DNA of 64,000 nucleotides from an uncultured Psychroserpens sp. (GTDB taxonomy: Bacteria; Bacteroidota; Bacteroidia; Flavobacteriales; Flavobacteriaceae): contig NZ_CANMVN010000004.1 in NCBI RefSeq assembly GCF_947501425.1, forward strand, positions 124,001 through 188,000, written 5' to 3'. Under the pieces are notes generated by a model. That model saw only the letters and a program-made list of their open reading frames with translations, made no database searches and was not told the DNA's origin. Made by a program: the position numbers and the translations under genes. Positions 54,583 through 64,000 of this stretch are shown one piece after another (positions within the stretch are counted from its first letter, which is position 1; every line of letters starts with the position of its first letter).

Positions 54583-54888
54583 TTACACTTTAATCTCTAC
54601 TTCAACTCCACTTGGTAATTCAAGTTTCATTAAGGCATCAATTGTTTTAGAAGACGACGAGTAGATATCCAATAATCTCTTGTAAGATGATAATTGAAAT
54701 TGCTCTCTAGACTTCTTGTTTACGTGTGGTGAACGTAACACAGTGAAAATCTTTTTGTGTGTTGGTAATGGAATTGGTCCAGTTACAACAGCACCTGTAC
54801 TTTTTACTGTTTTTACAATCTTATCAGCAGACTTGTCAACTAAATTGTGATCGTAAGACTTTAATTTTATTCTAATTTTCTGACTCAT
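54583..54888 (-). CDS. rpsJ: 30S ribosomal protein S10
   Basis: A 101-aa head protein, also the partner of NusB in antitermination. Sequence [40 protein letters not shown] and the end [11 protein letters not shown] are typical. 12 bp after fusA, the normal flavobacterial joining of the str and S10 clusters. Confidence 0.98.
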   Translation of the reverse strand: MSQKIRIKLKSYDHNLVDKSADKIVKTVKSTGAVVTGPIPLPTHKKIFTVLRSPHVNKKSREQFQLSSYKRLLDIYSSSSKTIDALMKLELPSGVEVEIKV

Positions 54889-54900
54889 TTTCTTTTAGTT

Positions 54901-57027
54901 TTAAGCTTCTACGCCTTTTGCTGCTGCAATTACTTCCTCTGAAATATTCTTAGGAGTTTCAGCATAATGTGAAAATTCCATTGTTGATGTTGCACGACCT
55001 GATGATAATGTTCTCAATGTAGTTACATATCCAAACATTTCAGATAATGGCACAGTAGCTTTTACAGTTTTTGCACCAGCTCTGTCTCCCATATCACTCA
55101 CCTGACCACGACGACGGTTTAAGTCACCTACAATATCCCCCATGTTCTCTTCTGGAGTAATAACTTCAAGTTTCATAATTGGTTCCATGATTACAGCTTT
55201 GGCAGCTTTGGCAGCATTTTTGAATCCTAACTTAGCAGCTAATTCGAATGATAACTGATCTGAATCGACATCGTGGTAAGATCCGTCTGTTAATGTCACT
55301 TTCATTGCATCTACTTCGTAACCTGCTAACGGACCGTTAACCATTGCCATTTTAAATCCTTTTTCAACTGAAGGGACAAATTCCTTAGGAACGTTACCAC
55401 CTTTAATTTCAGAAACGAATTCTAATCCTACTTTACCTTCTTCAGCTGGCTCCAACGTAAATACAATATCAGCAAATTTACCACGTCCACCAGATTGCTT
55501 TTTATAAACTTCTCTGTGCTCTGCACGTTGTGTAATAGCTTCTTTGTACTCTACCTGAGGCTGTCCTTGGTTGACTTCAACCTTGAACTCTCGCTTTAAA
55601 CGGTCTACAATAATATCTAAGTGAAGCTCACCCATTCCAGAAATAATTGTCTGTCCTGAAGCCTCATCTGTTCTTGCTGTAAATGTAGGATCCTCTTCAG
55701 ACAACTTAGATAATGCCATACCTAATTTATCAACATCTGCTTTAGTCTTAGGCTCCACAGCAATACCAATTACTGGATCTGGGAAGTCCATAGATTCTAA
55801 AACAATAGGATGCTTTTCATCAGACATAGTATCACCAGTCTTGATATCTTTAAATCCTACAGCTGCACCAATATCTCCTGCTTCAATAAAATCGATAGCA
55901 TTTTGCTTATTAGAGTGCATTTGATAAATACGAGAGATACGTTCTTTCTTTCCTGAACGGTTGTTCAAGATATAAGAACCTGCATCTAAACGTCCAGAAT
56001 ATGCACGGAAGAATGCTAAACGTCCTACGAAAGGATCAGTAGCAATCTTAAATGCTAAAGCCGCGAAAGGCTCTTTTACATCTGGTCTACGAATTTCTTC
56101 TTGTTCTGTATCTGGATTAGTTCCAACAATACCTTCTTTATCTGTTGGAGAAGGTAAGTAACGACATACAGCATCTAATAAGAACTGTACACCTTTATTT
56201 TTGAATGCAGAACCACAAATCATTGGAATGATAGCCATATCCATTACAGCAGCTCTAAGTGCAGCGTGCACTTCTTCTTCTGTAATTGAATCTTCATCTT
56301 CCATGAATTTCTCTAAAAGATTCTCATCATAAGTCGCCACCTCTTCAATTAAAAGCGCACGATACTTACGAGCTTCTTCTTTCATTTCTTCTGGAATGTC
56401 GATAACATCAAAAGTTGCCCCTTGAGTTTCATCATGCCATACGATAGCTCTGTTTTTTACTAAGTCAATAATACCTTTGAAATCTGCTTCATCACCAATA
56501 TTTAATACAATTGGCACTGCATTTGACTTCAACATATCTTTTACTTGCTGACAAACACCTAAAAAGTTAGACCCCTGACGGTCCATTTTATTAACGAAAC
56601 CAATTCTTGGCACTTTATAGTTATCTGCAAGTCTCCAGTTAGTTTCAGATTGTGGCTCAACACCATCAACTGCACTAAATAAGAATACTAAACCATCTAA
56701 TACACGTAATGAACGGTTTACTTCAACCGTAAAATCAACGTGACCTGGAGTATCAATGATATTAAAGTGGTATCCTTTTGTCTCAGGAGTTTTTTCACCA
56801 TTTTCAATTGGGAAATTCCATGTACAAGTTGTAGCAGCAGAAGTAATTGTAATACCTCTTTCCTGCTCTTGCTCCATCCAATCCATTGTTGCAGCACCAT
56901 CATGTACTTCACCAATTTTGTGAGAAACACCTGTATAATAAAGAATACGTTCTGTAGTAGTAGTTTTTCCTGCATCAATGTGTGCAGCAATTCCTATGTT
57001 TCTTGTGTATTTTAAATCTCTTGCCAT
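54901..57027 (-). CDS. fusA: translation elongation factor G
   Basis: A 708-aa GTPase that drives translocation. G1 is [15 protein letters not shown], switch [23 protein letters not shown]4 [10 protein letters not shown]. Domains II-V follow with the tip-loop region of domain IV. Normal length, so it looks functional. 6 bp after rpsG. Confidence 0.98.
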   Translation of the reverse strand: MARDLKYTRNIGIAAHIDAGKTTTTERILYYTGVSHKIGEVHDGAATMDWMEQEQERGITITSAATTCTWNFPIENGEKTPETKGYHFNIIDTPGHVDFTVEVNRSLRVLDGLVFLFSAVDGVEPQSETNWRLADNYKVPRIGFVNKMDRQGSNFLGVCQQVKDMLKSNAVPIVLNIGDEADFKGIIDLVKNRAIVWHDETQGATFDVIDIPEEMKEEARKYRALLIEEVATYDENLLEKFMEDEDSITEEEVHAALRAAVMDMAIIPMICGSAFKNKGVQFLLDAVCRYLPSPTDKEGIVGTNPDTEQEEIRRPDVKEPFAALAFKIATDPFVGRLAFFRAYSGRLDAGSYILNNRSGKKERISRIYQMHSNKQNAIDFIEAGDIGAAVGFKDIKTGDTMSDEKHPIVLESMDFPDPVIGIAVEPKTKADVDKLGMALSKLSEEDPTFTARTDEASGQTIISGMGELHLDIIVDRLKREFKVEVNQGQPQVEYKEAITQRAEHREVYKKQSGGRGKFADIVFTLEPAEEGKVGLEFVSEIKGGNVPKEFVPSVEKGFKMAMVNGPLAGYEVDAMKVTLTDGSYHDVDSDQLSFELAAKLGFKNAAKAAKAVIMEPIMKLEVITPEENMGDIVGDLNRRRGQVSDMGDRAGAKTVKATVPLSEMFGYVTTLRTLSSGRATSTMEFSHYAETPKNISEEVIAAAKGVEA

Positions 57028-57033
57028 CTTAAA

Positions 57034-57510
57034 TTAAAATCTAAAGTGTGAGAATGCCTTGTTTGCTTCTGCCATTTTGTGAGTATCTACTCTTTTCTTA
57101 ACAGCTGCACCTTCTTCCTTAGCTGCTGCTAAAATTTCAGCTGCTAATTTTTGAGGCATAGATTTTTCATTTCTTTTTCTTGCGTATCCGATCAACCACT
57201 TCATTGCAGTTGAAACTTTACGATCTGGACGAATTTGCATTGGAATTTGGAATGTCGCTCCACCAACTCTACGGCTACGTACTTCTACGTGAGGCATAAC
57301 GTTAGACAAAGCATCTTTCCAGATTTCTAAAGCTGTTTTTTCGTCATCTGTTTTCTTAGAATCTACAATATCAATTGCATCATAGAATACTTTAAAAGCG
57401 ATAGACTTCTTTCCATCCCACATCATCATATTAACGAAACGAGTTACTAACTGATCGTTAAATCTTGGGTCTGGTAAAAGCGGTCTCTTTTTTGCTGCTC
57501 TTTTTCTCAT
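57034..57510 (-). CDS. rpsG: 30S ribosomal protein S7
   Basis: A 158-aa head-nucleating protein. Recognised by [40 protein letters not shown] and the C-terminal [16 protein letters not shown]7 represses its operon in E. coli. 22 bp after rpsL. Confidence 0.98.
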   Translation of the reverse strand: MRKRAAKKRPLLPDPRFNDQLVTRFVNMMMWDGKKSIAFKVFYDAIDIVDSKKTDDEKTALEIWKDALSNVMPHVEVRSRRVGGATFQIPMQIRPDRKVSTAMKWLIGYARKRNEKSMPQKLAAEILAAAKEEGAAVKKRVDTHKMAEANKAFSHFRF

Positions 57511-57532
57511 GTCTTCTTCTTAAAGTTTTAAA

Positions 57533-57907
57533 TTACTTCTTAGGGCGTTTTGCACCATACTTAGATCTACGTTGTGTTCTACCTGCAACACCTGCTGTGT
57601 CTAAGGCACCACGAACGATGTGATATCTAACTCCTGGTAAATCTTTTACCCTTCCACCTCTAACTAATACTATCGAGTGCTCTTGTAAATTGTGTCCTTC
57701 TCCACCGATGTATGCATTAACCTCGTTTCCGTTTGTTAAACGAACCCTTGCTACCTTACGCATTGCTGAGTTTGGTTTCTTAGGTGTCGTCGTGTAAACA
57801 CGAGTACACACACCACGTCTTTGTGGACACGAATCTAGAGCAGCCGATTTACTCTTCTTAGTTATTTTGGCTCTTCCTTTTCGTACTAATTGTGAAATTG
57901 TTGGCAT
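57533..57907 (-). CDS. rpsL: 30S ribosomal protein S12
   Basis: A 124-aa decoding-centre protein. Start [20 protein letters not shown]; the Lys43/Lys44 region [20 protein letters not shown] and [20 protein letters not shown] are wild-type, so no streptomycin-resistance change is visible at the usual positions. First gene of the super-operon, with its promoter at 57952-57982. Confidence 0.98.
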   Translation of the reverse strand: MPTISQLVRKGRAKITKKSKSAALDSCPQRRGVCTRVYTTTPKKPNSAMRKVARVRLTNGNEVNAYIGGEGHNLQEHSIVLVRGGRVKDLPGVRYHIVRGALDTAGVAGRTQRRSKYGAKRPKK

Positions 57908-57932
57908 ATATTACTATATAATTTTTATTAAA

Positions 57933-57948
57933 CCCTCTCCTTAGAGGG
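57933..57948 (-). promoter_or_regulatory. 5' leader hairpin of the ribosomal super-operon
   Basis: CCCTCT and AGAGGG form a perfect 6-bp stem with a 4-base loop. From the promoter position the transcript should start within a few bases of the stem, so the hairpin sits at the very 5' end of the mRNA. Confidence 0.5.
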
Positions 57949-57951
57949 CTG

Positions 57952-57982
57952 CAAAGGTAGAAATAAATATCAATTATTCAAA
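57952..57982 (-). promoter_or_regulatory. promoter of the rpsL...rplQ super-operon
   Basis: On the minus strand: TTTG (complement of 57979-57982), a 19-bp spacer, then TACCTTTG (complement of 57952-57959). This matches the Bacteroidota housekeeping consensus TTTG-N19-21-TAnnTTTG exactly, about 45 bp upstream of the rpsL start. Confidence 0.85.
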
Positions 57983-58055
57983 CCCATAACGATTAATTTC
58001 AAAAAGTTTCTTAATTTATTTTTCCTGTCGCATATTTTTAGTGATTAATTTCCGT

Positions 58056-58063
58056 TAGATTTG
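58056..58063 (+). promoter_or_regulatory. -7 element TAGATTTG for the Omp85-like gene
   Basis: Exact TAnnTTTG match, 16 bp before the ATG at 58080. No strong -33 element was identified. Confidence 0.45.
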
Positions 58064-58079
58064 AATAATATTTCTATTA

Positions 58080-59768
58080 ATGTTGAGAAAAATTAGTCCT
58101 TTATTATTACTCCTATTCATACTGTGGTCTTCGGAAGCGTTTACACAAAACTTGTATTTAAGTGCTGTTGGAATTTCAGAGAAGGAAACTAAGGTTATTG
58201 ATTCTTTGGGATATCAAAAATCTTTTCAGGACTTTAGCTCTCTAGACTCAGAAGTTAATATCCTTAAAAAGAAACTCATAAAAATTGGATACATTGAAAG
58301 TGAACTCTTAGATTTCAAAAAACAGAACGATACAACCTACTATGCCAATTTCAGTTTAAAAAATAAATATAGATCCATCATAATTGAACACAATGGATTG
58401 GTGGACATGTCTATTTTGAAATTAACTGATTTTCTGGATGACAATAACAAGCTTGTAATTCCTATAGAATTTGTAGAACCCACGTTACAATCTATCAATT
58501 CTGAAATTGCTAATCGTGGGAATCCTTTTAGCACACTCGTGGTTACAGATATTAAGAAAATTGACACTAATACTTTAACTGGAACTTTATCAGTTACAGC
58601 ATCAAAACCCAGAACAATAGATAAGCTCATTATAAAAGGATATGAAAAATTTCCTAAGTCGTTCATTAAAAGATATCTGAGGATTAAAACAGGGCAAACG
58701 TTCAGCTTAGAAAAAATCAAAGAGAAAACAAGAGATCTTAACGACTTGGTATTTGCTAATCAAATTAAAGATCCTGAGGTTTTATTTACTCAAGATTCCA
58801 CCATATTATATATGTACATAGAAAAAACTAAAAGCAATACATTTGATGGCTTTTTAGGTTTTGGCACAAACGAAGCCACCAATAAAATTGAATTTGATGG
58901 TTATCTGGATTTAAACCTTACCAATAATCTTAATTATGGTGAATCATTACAACTACTATATAAAAGCGATGAGAACGACCAGCAAACTTTCGATCTTAAA
59001 TTAAGTGCGCCATATATATTTAATTCTCCGGTAGGAATAGACCTAAACTTAAATATTTTCAAAAGAGACACCTCTTTTGTTACTGTTAGTCAGGCGGCTA
59101 AAATCAACTATCAAATCAATAGTAAACATTTAATATCTGCAGGAATAAACACGGTGACATCGACAGATTTATTAGAGATACCAACTGCAGCAATTACAGA
59201 CTACAAATCGAATCAATTTCTCATAAATTACACCTTCACCAACAGACAAAATTATGATTTCTTGTTTCCAATAAATTTTTTGCTTGATGTATCTACTGGT
59301 TTTGGAAACAGAACCTACAATGCCATTGATGAACGTCAATCAAACTTTTATATCAACACCTTCAAAATATTCAATTTGAATGACAGAAATAGTATCTATG
59401 GAAGGATTAGCTCTAACTATCTCATTTCTGACAGTTATCTAGAAAATGAACTTCCAAGATTTGGTGGGATTAATTCAATCAGAGGATTTGAAGAAAATAG
59501 TCTTATTGCAAATTTATACGGCGTACTAAATACTGAATATAGATACAAACTTAATAATTCTATCTATGTACACTCTGTTATAGATGCTGCCTATTTTGAA
59601 AATCAGATATCAAATCAAAAAGGAAAGCTTTTCGGATTTGGTTTTGGATTTGGGCTTCTTACTAAAGCTGGACTATTTCGCTTTAACTACACTAGCGGAA
59701 AAACTGAAAATCAAAAATTCAGATTATCAGATTCAAAAATTCATTTAAGTTTAACAACTCGCTTCTAA
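58080..59768 (+). CDS. Omp85/BamA-superfamily outer-membrane protein
   Basis: A 562-aa exported protein with signal peptide (1-22, ending AFTQ). Residues 23-260 contain POTRA-like units (for example PRTIDKLIIKGYEKFPKSFI with RYLRIKTGQTFSLEKIKEKT). Residues 262-562 form the 16-stranded-type barrel; the conserved L6-loop motif is FGGINSIRGFEENSL. The N-terminal domain is shorter than BamA (about 800 aa), so it is more TamA-like or a lineage-specific paralogue than the main assembly protein. It ends LTTRF, a barrel end. It is divergent from rpsL and 106 bp upstream of the SusC gene. Confidence 0.82.
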   Translation: MLRKISPLLLLLFILWSSEAFTQNLYLSAVGISEKETKVIDSLGYQKSFQDFSSLDSEVNILKKKLIKIGYIESELLDFKKQNDTTYYANFSLKNKYRSIIIEHNGLVDMSILKLTDFLDDNNKLVIPIEFVEPTLQSINSEIANRGNPFSTLVVTDIKKIDTNTLTGTLSVTASKPRTIDKLIIKGYEKFPKSFIKRYLRIKTGQTFSLEKIKEKTRDLNDLVFANQIKDPEVLFTQDSTILYMYIEKTKSNTFDGFLGFGTNEATNKIEFDGYLDLNLTNNLNYGESLQLLYKSDENDQQTFDLKLSAPYIFNSPVGIDLNLNIFKRDTSFVTVSQAAKINYQINSKHLISAGINTVTSTDLLEIPTAAITDYKSNQFLINYTFTNRQNYDFLFPINFLLDVSTGFGNRTYNAIDERQSNFYINTFKIFNLNDRNSIYGRISSNYLISDSYLENELPRFGGINSIRGFEENSLIANLYGVLNTEYRYKLNNSIYVHSVIDAAYFENQISNQKGKLFGFGFGFGLLTKAGLFRFNYTSGKTENQKFRLSDSKIHLSLTTRF

Positions 59769-59873
59769 AAGCAAATATTTTTCAATAAAGATAAATATTA
59801 ACTGACATATCCTTTGTTTTATAAAGTTTTTATTGTGAAATTTGAAATAGACCAATTTAAATCAATCAATAAT

Positions 59874-62800
59874 ATGAAATTAACGCTTAGTAAAACGCTA
59901 ACGCTACTTTTGCTGTTAGCTGTGCAACTCACTTTAGCACAAGAAAAAACCATTTCTGGGACCGTCTCAGATGTAACTGGCTTACCCATTCCAGGTGTTA
60001 ACATCTTAATTAAAGGGACAACCACCGGAACCCAATCTGACTTTGATGGGAATTATACCTTAAACACGAATATTGGTGATGTACTAGTATTCTCATATCT
60101 AGGTTTAAAAACTCAGGAAATTACTGTTGGTGAAGTCAATGTTATCGATGTCACTATGCTAGAAGACACTGAATCTTTAGATGAAGTTGTTGTAACTGCG
60201 GTAGGTATTAAAAGAAAACCTGACGAAATAACAACAGCCTATGAAAACTTAAAATCTGAAGAAATTGTAGCTGCAAATAATCCAGATGCTGTACAATCTC
60301 TTGCTGGTAAAGTTTCTGGTTTACAAATTAACACGACAAATACAGGTGTTAATCCATCTACGACCATTAGACTGAGAGGAACACGATCTTTATCGGGCTC
60401 TAACTCAGCGTTAGTCGTTATTGATAATGTGATTTCTTCAGCCACTATTCTTTCAGATCTGGATCCAGAGATCATAGAATCTATCAACATTATAAAAGGT
60501 CCAAATGGAGCTGCTCTTTATGGGTCTAGAGGTGGTAACGGAGTTATAATTGTTACCACAAAAAAAGGCGCAAGAAATACAGGAAAACTGAATATTAGCG
60601 TCTCTACCACTGTCACCCTAGAAGATATTGCTTTTTTACCTCAGTTACAAGACAGATATGGTAAGGGATATTGGGGTGAAATTGATGCTTTCGATCAAGG
60701 ATCTTGGGGACCAGAATACGATGGATCAATTCAACCTGTAGGCTTGCCTTATCCAACAGTATCTGATTTTAGATATGGTGTTTACGAATTCAGAAAAGAT
60801 AATATGAAAGACTTTTTTGATACAGGTATCGCTCTACAAAATACGATCACACTTTCTGGTGGAGACAGTGAAGGGTTTTACTCCTTAACTGCTAACAGAC
60901 GAACAACAGATGGTATTATTCCAAGAGATGAATACAAAAAGGATTTCCTTGCTTTGAGTGCAGGTAAGACCTTTGGAAAATTCTCCATCTCCGGAAATGT
61001 ACGTTTTACAACAGAAGACCAATCGGTCTCAAATGGTGTTTATGGTCAACTTGCGCAACTTCCTAGTGATGTTAACATCTTAGACTTTAGTTCTGGTAGT
61101 AATAGTGATCACTGGACTGCTTTTGGTGATAGCCCATATTGGGTAAGAGACAACCAACGTTCATTATCTGAAAATACCAGATCAGATCTGTCGGCAGAAT
61201 TATCCTATCAATTCAATGACAATATTAGTGCTGTATTACGAAGTAACGTGGTGACCAATAGTGGAAAAGGTTTTACATATGTTAATGATTATGTATCTGA
61301 ATTTACAATCACAGGTGATGGTCGGGATATTCAATCTTCACTTAGTGTCAATAGTAATAACTCTCGATTGTTATACACAGATTTGATTGCTAACTTCAAC
61401 TATGATCTTACTGAAGATATAGGGTTAAAATCTTTGATAGGTTTTAACGCCACCGAAAGTAAAGGTTTTTCTCAAACCACTTCGGGAGACATTTTAACAC
61501 TTCCAGGTTTGTATACTGTAGAGAATATTTCTAGTGGTATAAGCGTTACAGATTTTAGTTCCATAAGAAGACAACAAGCCATTTTTGCTAATATTGATCT
61601 TAGTTATAAAGACTATCTGTATTTAAATTTAACCGGACGACAAGAATGGGATTCCAGATTACAATCACCAGGTAGAGATATTGGAGATATTGGATTCTTC
61701 TACTACTCTGCAGGTGCATCCTTCATAGCTACTAAAGCTTTCCCTGAGATCAAATCAGATATTTTGCATAAATTGAAAGTATCAGGTGGTTATGTTAAAA
61801 CAGCTAATATTTCAGCACTGGGATCACATGACCTATTTGATACTGGATTTAGGCCAGCTGCATTTCCATATCCAGGTGGTGTAAATTCATTTATCATCCC
61901 ATCATCAACTTTTGATAATGCGATTGAACCAGAGTTCATTAGCACCTATGAAGCCAATATTAATTTAGAACTTTTAAAACGAGCTGGTATTCCTAGAATC
62001 ACTTTGGATGGTAGTTATTCATTTTATACAAATGATAATCAAATATTAAGTGCTTCAGTATCATCATCGACAAGTGTATTTAGCGCAGGAGTCAACGTTG
62101 GTGAAACACAAACCAATGCTTACGAATTAGATTTGGGGTTAACACCTATTAAGACAGACGATCTCAGATGGAACTTAAATTTTGGCTATGCATCTCAAAG
62201 AACCATTGCTACAAAAATTACAGACGACTCAGACATATTAGGTAGCGGATCACCAGGTATCTATGCTATTCAAGGACAAGAGTATCCTTTAATTAGAGGT
62301 AGTGCTTACGAACGTGATGATGAAGGTCGAGTGGTTTTAAATCCTGATGGGTCACCAAGAACGGCTTCTGGATTGAAAGTATTAGGACGAACAACACCTG
62401 ATTACATCCTAAATTTCGGAACAGATATCACATACAAAGGATTTAGACTAAGTGCTGTTGCCGATTTCAGGACGGGTCATGTATTCTATTCTAACATCTA
62501 TAATAACCTAACAGGACAAGGTCGTAGTTTTATTACTGCGGAAAACGGAAGAGGGTACTTCATATTCCCTAATTCAACTGTACAAGGATCTGGTGTTACA
62601 AATACCGATGTATTGACAGGACCGTCTTATGGAGGACCTTCAGCATATGCTCAGTATCAATCATTCATACAGAGTGGTGATTTTTCTGGTGTAGACGAAA
62701 ACTTTATTCTAGATGCAACAGCATTCAAACTAAGAGAGGTTGCTTTGAGTTACACACTACCACGTAAATACCTTGAAAAAACTTTTATTCAAGGTTTAGC

Positions 62801-62948
62801 TGTTGGTATTAGTGGTAGAAATCTACTTGTTGTTCTACCAAAAGAGAACAGACGATATAATGATCCTGAAATAGGATCTGGTATAGGTGGATACGGTCAA
62901 ACGCCTCCAACTAAATTCTATTCAATGAACGTAAAACTTAACTTTTAA
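59874..62948 (+). CDS. SusC/RagA family TonB-linked outer-membrane protein
   Basis: A 1024-aa TonB-dependent transporter. After the signal peptide (1-22), residues 25-100 form a carboxypeptidase-regulatory-like domain (ISGTVSDVTGLPIPGVNILI). A DEVVVTAVGIKRK TonB-box-like stretch comes next, then the plug (SLAGKVSGLQIN, GSRGGNGVIIVTTKKG) and a 22-strand barrel ending KFYSMNVKLNF. The ATG at 59874 is preferred to a TTG at 59814 because it starts the signal peptide. Six bases later begins the SusD gene, so they form the usual glycan or peptide uptake pair. Confidence 0.92.
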   Translation: MKLTLSKTLTLLLLLAVQLTLAQEKTISGTVSDVTGLPIPGVNILIKGTTTGTQSDFDGNYTLNTNIGDVLVFSYLGLKTQEITVGEVNVIDVTMLEDTESLDEVVVTAVGIKRKPDEITTAYENLKSEEIVAANNPDAVQSLAGKVSGLQINTTNTGVNPSTTIRLRGTRSLSGSNSALVVIDNVISSATILSDLDPEIIESINIIKGPNGAALYGSRGGNGVIIVTTKKGARNTGKLNISVSTTVTLEDIAFLPQLQDRYGKGYWGEIDAFDQGSWGPEYDGSIQPVGLPYPTVSDFRYGVYEFRKDNMKDFFDTGIALQNTITLSGGDSEGFYSLTANRRTTDGIIPRDEYKKDFLALSAGKTFGKFSISGNVRFTTEDQSVSNGVYGQLAQLPSDVNILDFSSGSNSDHWTAFGDSPYWVRDNQRSLSENTRSDLSAELSYQFNDNISAVLRSNVVTNSGKGFTYVNDYVSEFTITGDGRDIQSSLSVNSNNSRLLYTDLIANFNYDLTEDIGLKSLIGFNATESKGFSQTTSGDILTLPGLYTVENISSGISVTDFSSIRRQQAIFANIDLSYKDYLYLNLTGRQEWDSRLQSPGRDIGDIGFFYYSAGASFIATKAFPEIKSDILHKLKVSGGYVKTANISALGSHDLFDTGFRPAAFPYPGGVNSFIIPSSTFDNAIEPEFISTYEANINLELLKRAGIPRITLDGSYSFYTNDNQILSASVSSSTSVFSAGVNVGETQTNAYELDLGLTPIKTDDLRWNLNFGYASQRTIATKITDDSDILGSGSPGIYAIQGQEYPLIRGSAYERDDEGRVVLNPDGSPRTASGLKVLGRTTPDYILNFGTDITYKGFRLSAVADFRTGHVFYSNIYNNLTGQGRSFITAENGRGYFIFPNSTVQGSGVTNTDVLTGPSYGGPSAYAQYQSFIQSGDFSGVDENFILDATAFKLREVALSYTLPRKYLEKTFIQGLAVGISGRNLLVVLPKENRRYNDPEIGSGIGGYGQTPPTKFYSMNVKLNF

Positions 62949-62953
62949 GAAAA

Positions 62954-64000
62954 TGAAACATATATATAACATAAAATATACATTGTCATTAGCCCTTTTA
63001 TTTCTTACATTTTCTTGTAGTGATGTGCTAGTGAATGAAGATCCTAATGGTGTTGTGATTAATGAATTACCTCCAGAGGTAATACTTCCTGGAGCACTTA
63101 CAGTGCCTTCAAGTACTTTAATGACTACAATGAACGGACTTGGAAATACAATGGTAGCTACCTGGTCTGGTAATGCTCAACAGGTACAAGCACCATATTT
63201 TGAAGAATTCCAATACCAGTTAACTACAGATTTCTACAGCGGAATTTGGGATAACCTTATGGCCAGAACAGGAAACTTAACTCAAATCATTGAGAACGAG
63301 TATGGAGATAATTACGATTATTTCAAAGGTGCATCTAAAATTTACAGAGCATTTTATTTTCAATATTTGGTAGATCTTTATGGAGATATTCCATTTACAG
63401 ATATTCATCAACGTGGTGACCTCTTATTTCCTGAATATGATAATCAGGAAGATGTCTATGTTGCATTAATTAATGATATCAACGATGCCATTGCACAAAT
63501 TCAAAACACAGATACTAACACTGCAATTGGAATGGGAACAAACGATGTGATCATGGGTGGAAATATGGATATGTGGATTAAGTTTGGAAATACGGTCAAA
63601 CTGAGAATGTTACTACGTATCTATGATGCTGCACAATCTTCCTCAGACCTGCAATCTATTGTAAACAGTGAACTTGCCTCTCTAAATAATGCAGATTTTC
63701 TGGGTGCAGGAGAGAATGTAACTATTAATCCTGGATATTCAGATGAAGAGGATAGAATGAATCCTTTTGCAGAGGTTTTTGGTTATGATCCTGGACAATT
63801 TGGAAATGCATCTAATCAAACATTTTCAAACTTAAGAGCTGGACCAACGACATTTTTAGTAGAATTCTTGAACGGAACTACTAATGGTGTAACAGATGCC
63901 AGATTACAGCGATTATATGCGCCTAGAGGCGGACAAACAACTATTCAAGGTAATACACAAGGTGGTGGAGACCAACCCTCAAGAATTGGTCCTGGATTAT
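62954..64000 (+). CDS. SusD/RagB family nutrient-binding lipoprotein (cut by window edge)
   Basis: A partial 349-aa open frame starting at ATG 62954, 6 bp after the SusC stop. The signal ends TFSC (Cys22), a lipoprotein. The TPR-like SusD fold is indicated by YRAFYFQYLVDLYGDIPFTD, YPE-like blocks and AYNN-type repeats (NDINDAIAQIQNTDTNTAIG). It should form the lid over the SusC channel. Downstream genes that would name the substrate are outside the window. Confidence 0.92.

Noticed and set aside
59814-59873. TTG start for the SusC-like gene
   Set aside because: ATG at 59874 gives a normal signal peptide and leaves room for a promoter.

Overview
The window is chromosomal DNA from a member of the Flavobacteriaceae (Bacteroidota), most likely marine. 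The evidence is AT-rich sequence throughout, -7 promoter elements of the TAnnTTTG type, a protein with a C-terminal type IX secretion sorting domain, a SusC/SusD outer-membrane pair, and ribosomal proteins and housekeeping enzymes of clear flavobacterial type. No rRNA, tRNA, CRISPR array, prophage or transposase was seen.

1-17.8 kb is mostly housekeeping: the 5' part of argS (cut by the left edge), an orphan TPR sensor histidine kinase, a CpeT-like lipoprotein, the arginine-family hydrolase CtlX, an M14 peptidase lipoprotein, a large secreted protein with seven 124-residue tandem repeats, then NUDIX-pyrE-SRPBCC-birA-rsfS-ftsH-LUD-cdsA-psd-ACBP. The last block links pyrimidine synthesis, biotin loading, ribosome silencing, membrane proteolysis and phosphatidylethanolamine synthesis.

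17.8-34.2 kb is accessory. It holds an M28 peptidase, a TPR protein, an old yellow enzyme, a methyltransferase-like protein, small membrane and orphan proteins, a 2H phosphoesterase, a membrane-anchored AraC-type regulator, an alpha/beta-hydrolase lipoprotein, two beta-barrel proteins, two class-C-type serine hydrolases flanking a trypsin-like protease, a VOC protein, a small duplicated CSCC-motif protein and a Cys-rich lipoprotein. Two genes here (25631 and 27414) carry the same roughly 125-bp leader, starting at the stop codon of the AraC-type regulator, which suggests a small regulon. Parts of the region have boundaries resembling gene-cassette ends (inverted repeats around 23.03-24.34 kb).

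34.3-57.9 kb is on the minus strand except for one DUF481-type gene: a dimethylargininase-like enzyme, gltA, eno, carA, and one unbroken translation super-operon, rpsL-rpsG-fusA-rpsJ through S10/spc/alpha to rplQ. It starts at a near-ideal flavobacterial promoter (57952-57982) and ends at a strong hairpin (40431-40453). Two genes too short for easy ORF detection, rpmJ and rpmD, are in place. Palindromic REP-like elements sit at 35.2, 37.7, 39.1 and 54.6 kb, the last between rpsJ and rplC.

58-64 kb (plus strand) holds an Omp85/BamA-like protein and the start of a SusC/SusD nutrient-uptake pair cut by the right edge.

The most promising places for new biology are the duplicated leader and putative AraC regulon, the protease/serine-hydrolase cluster with a shuffled DUF3471-like domain, the stacked hairpins before rpsD, and the duplicated CSCC protein with its palindromic upstream region.
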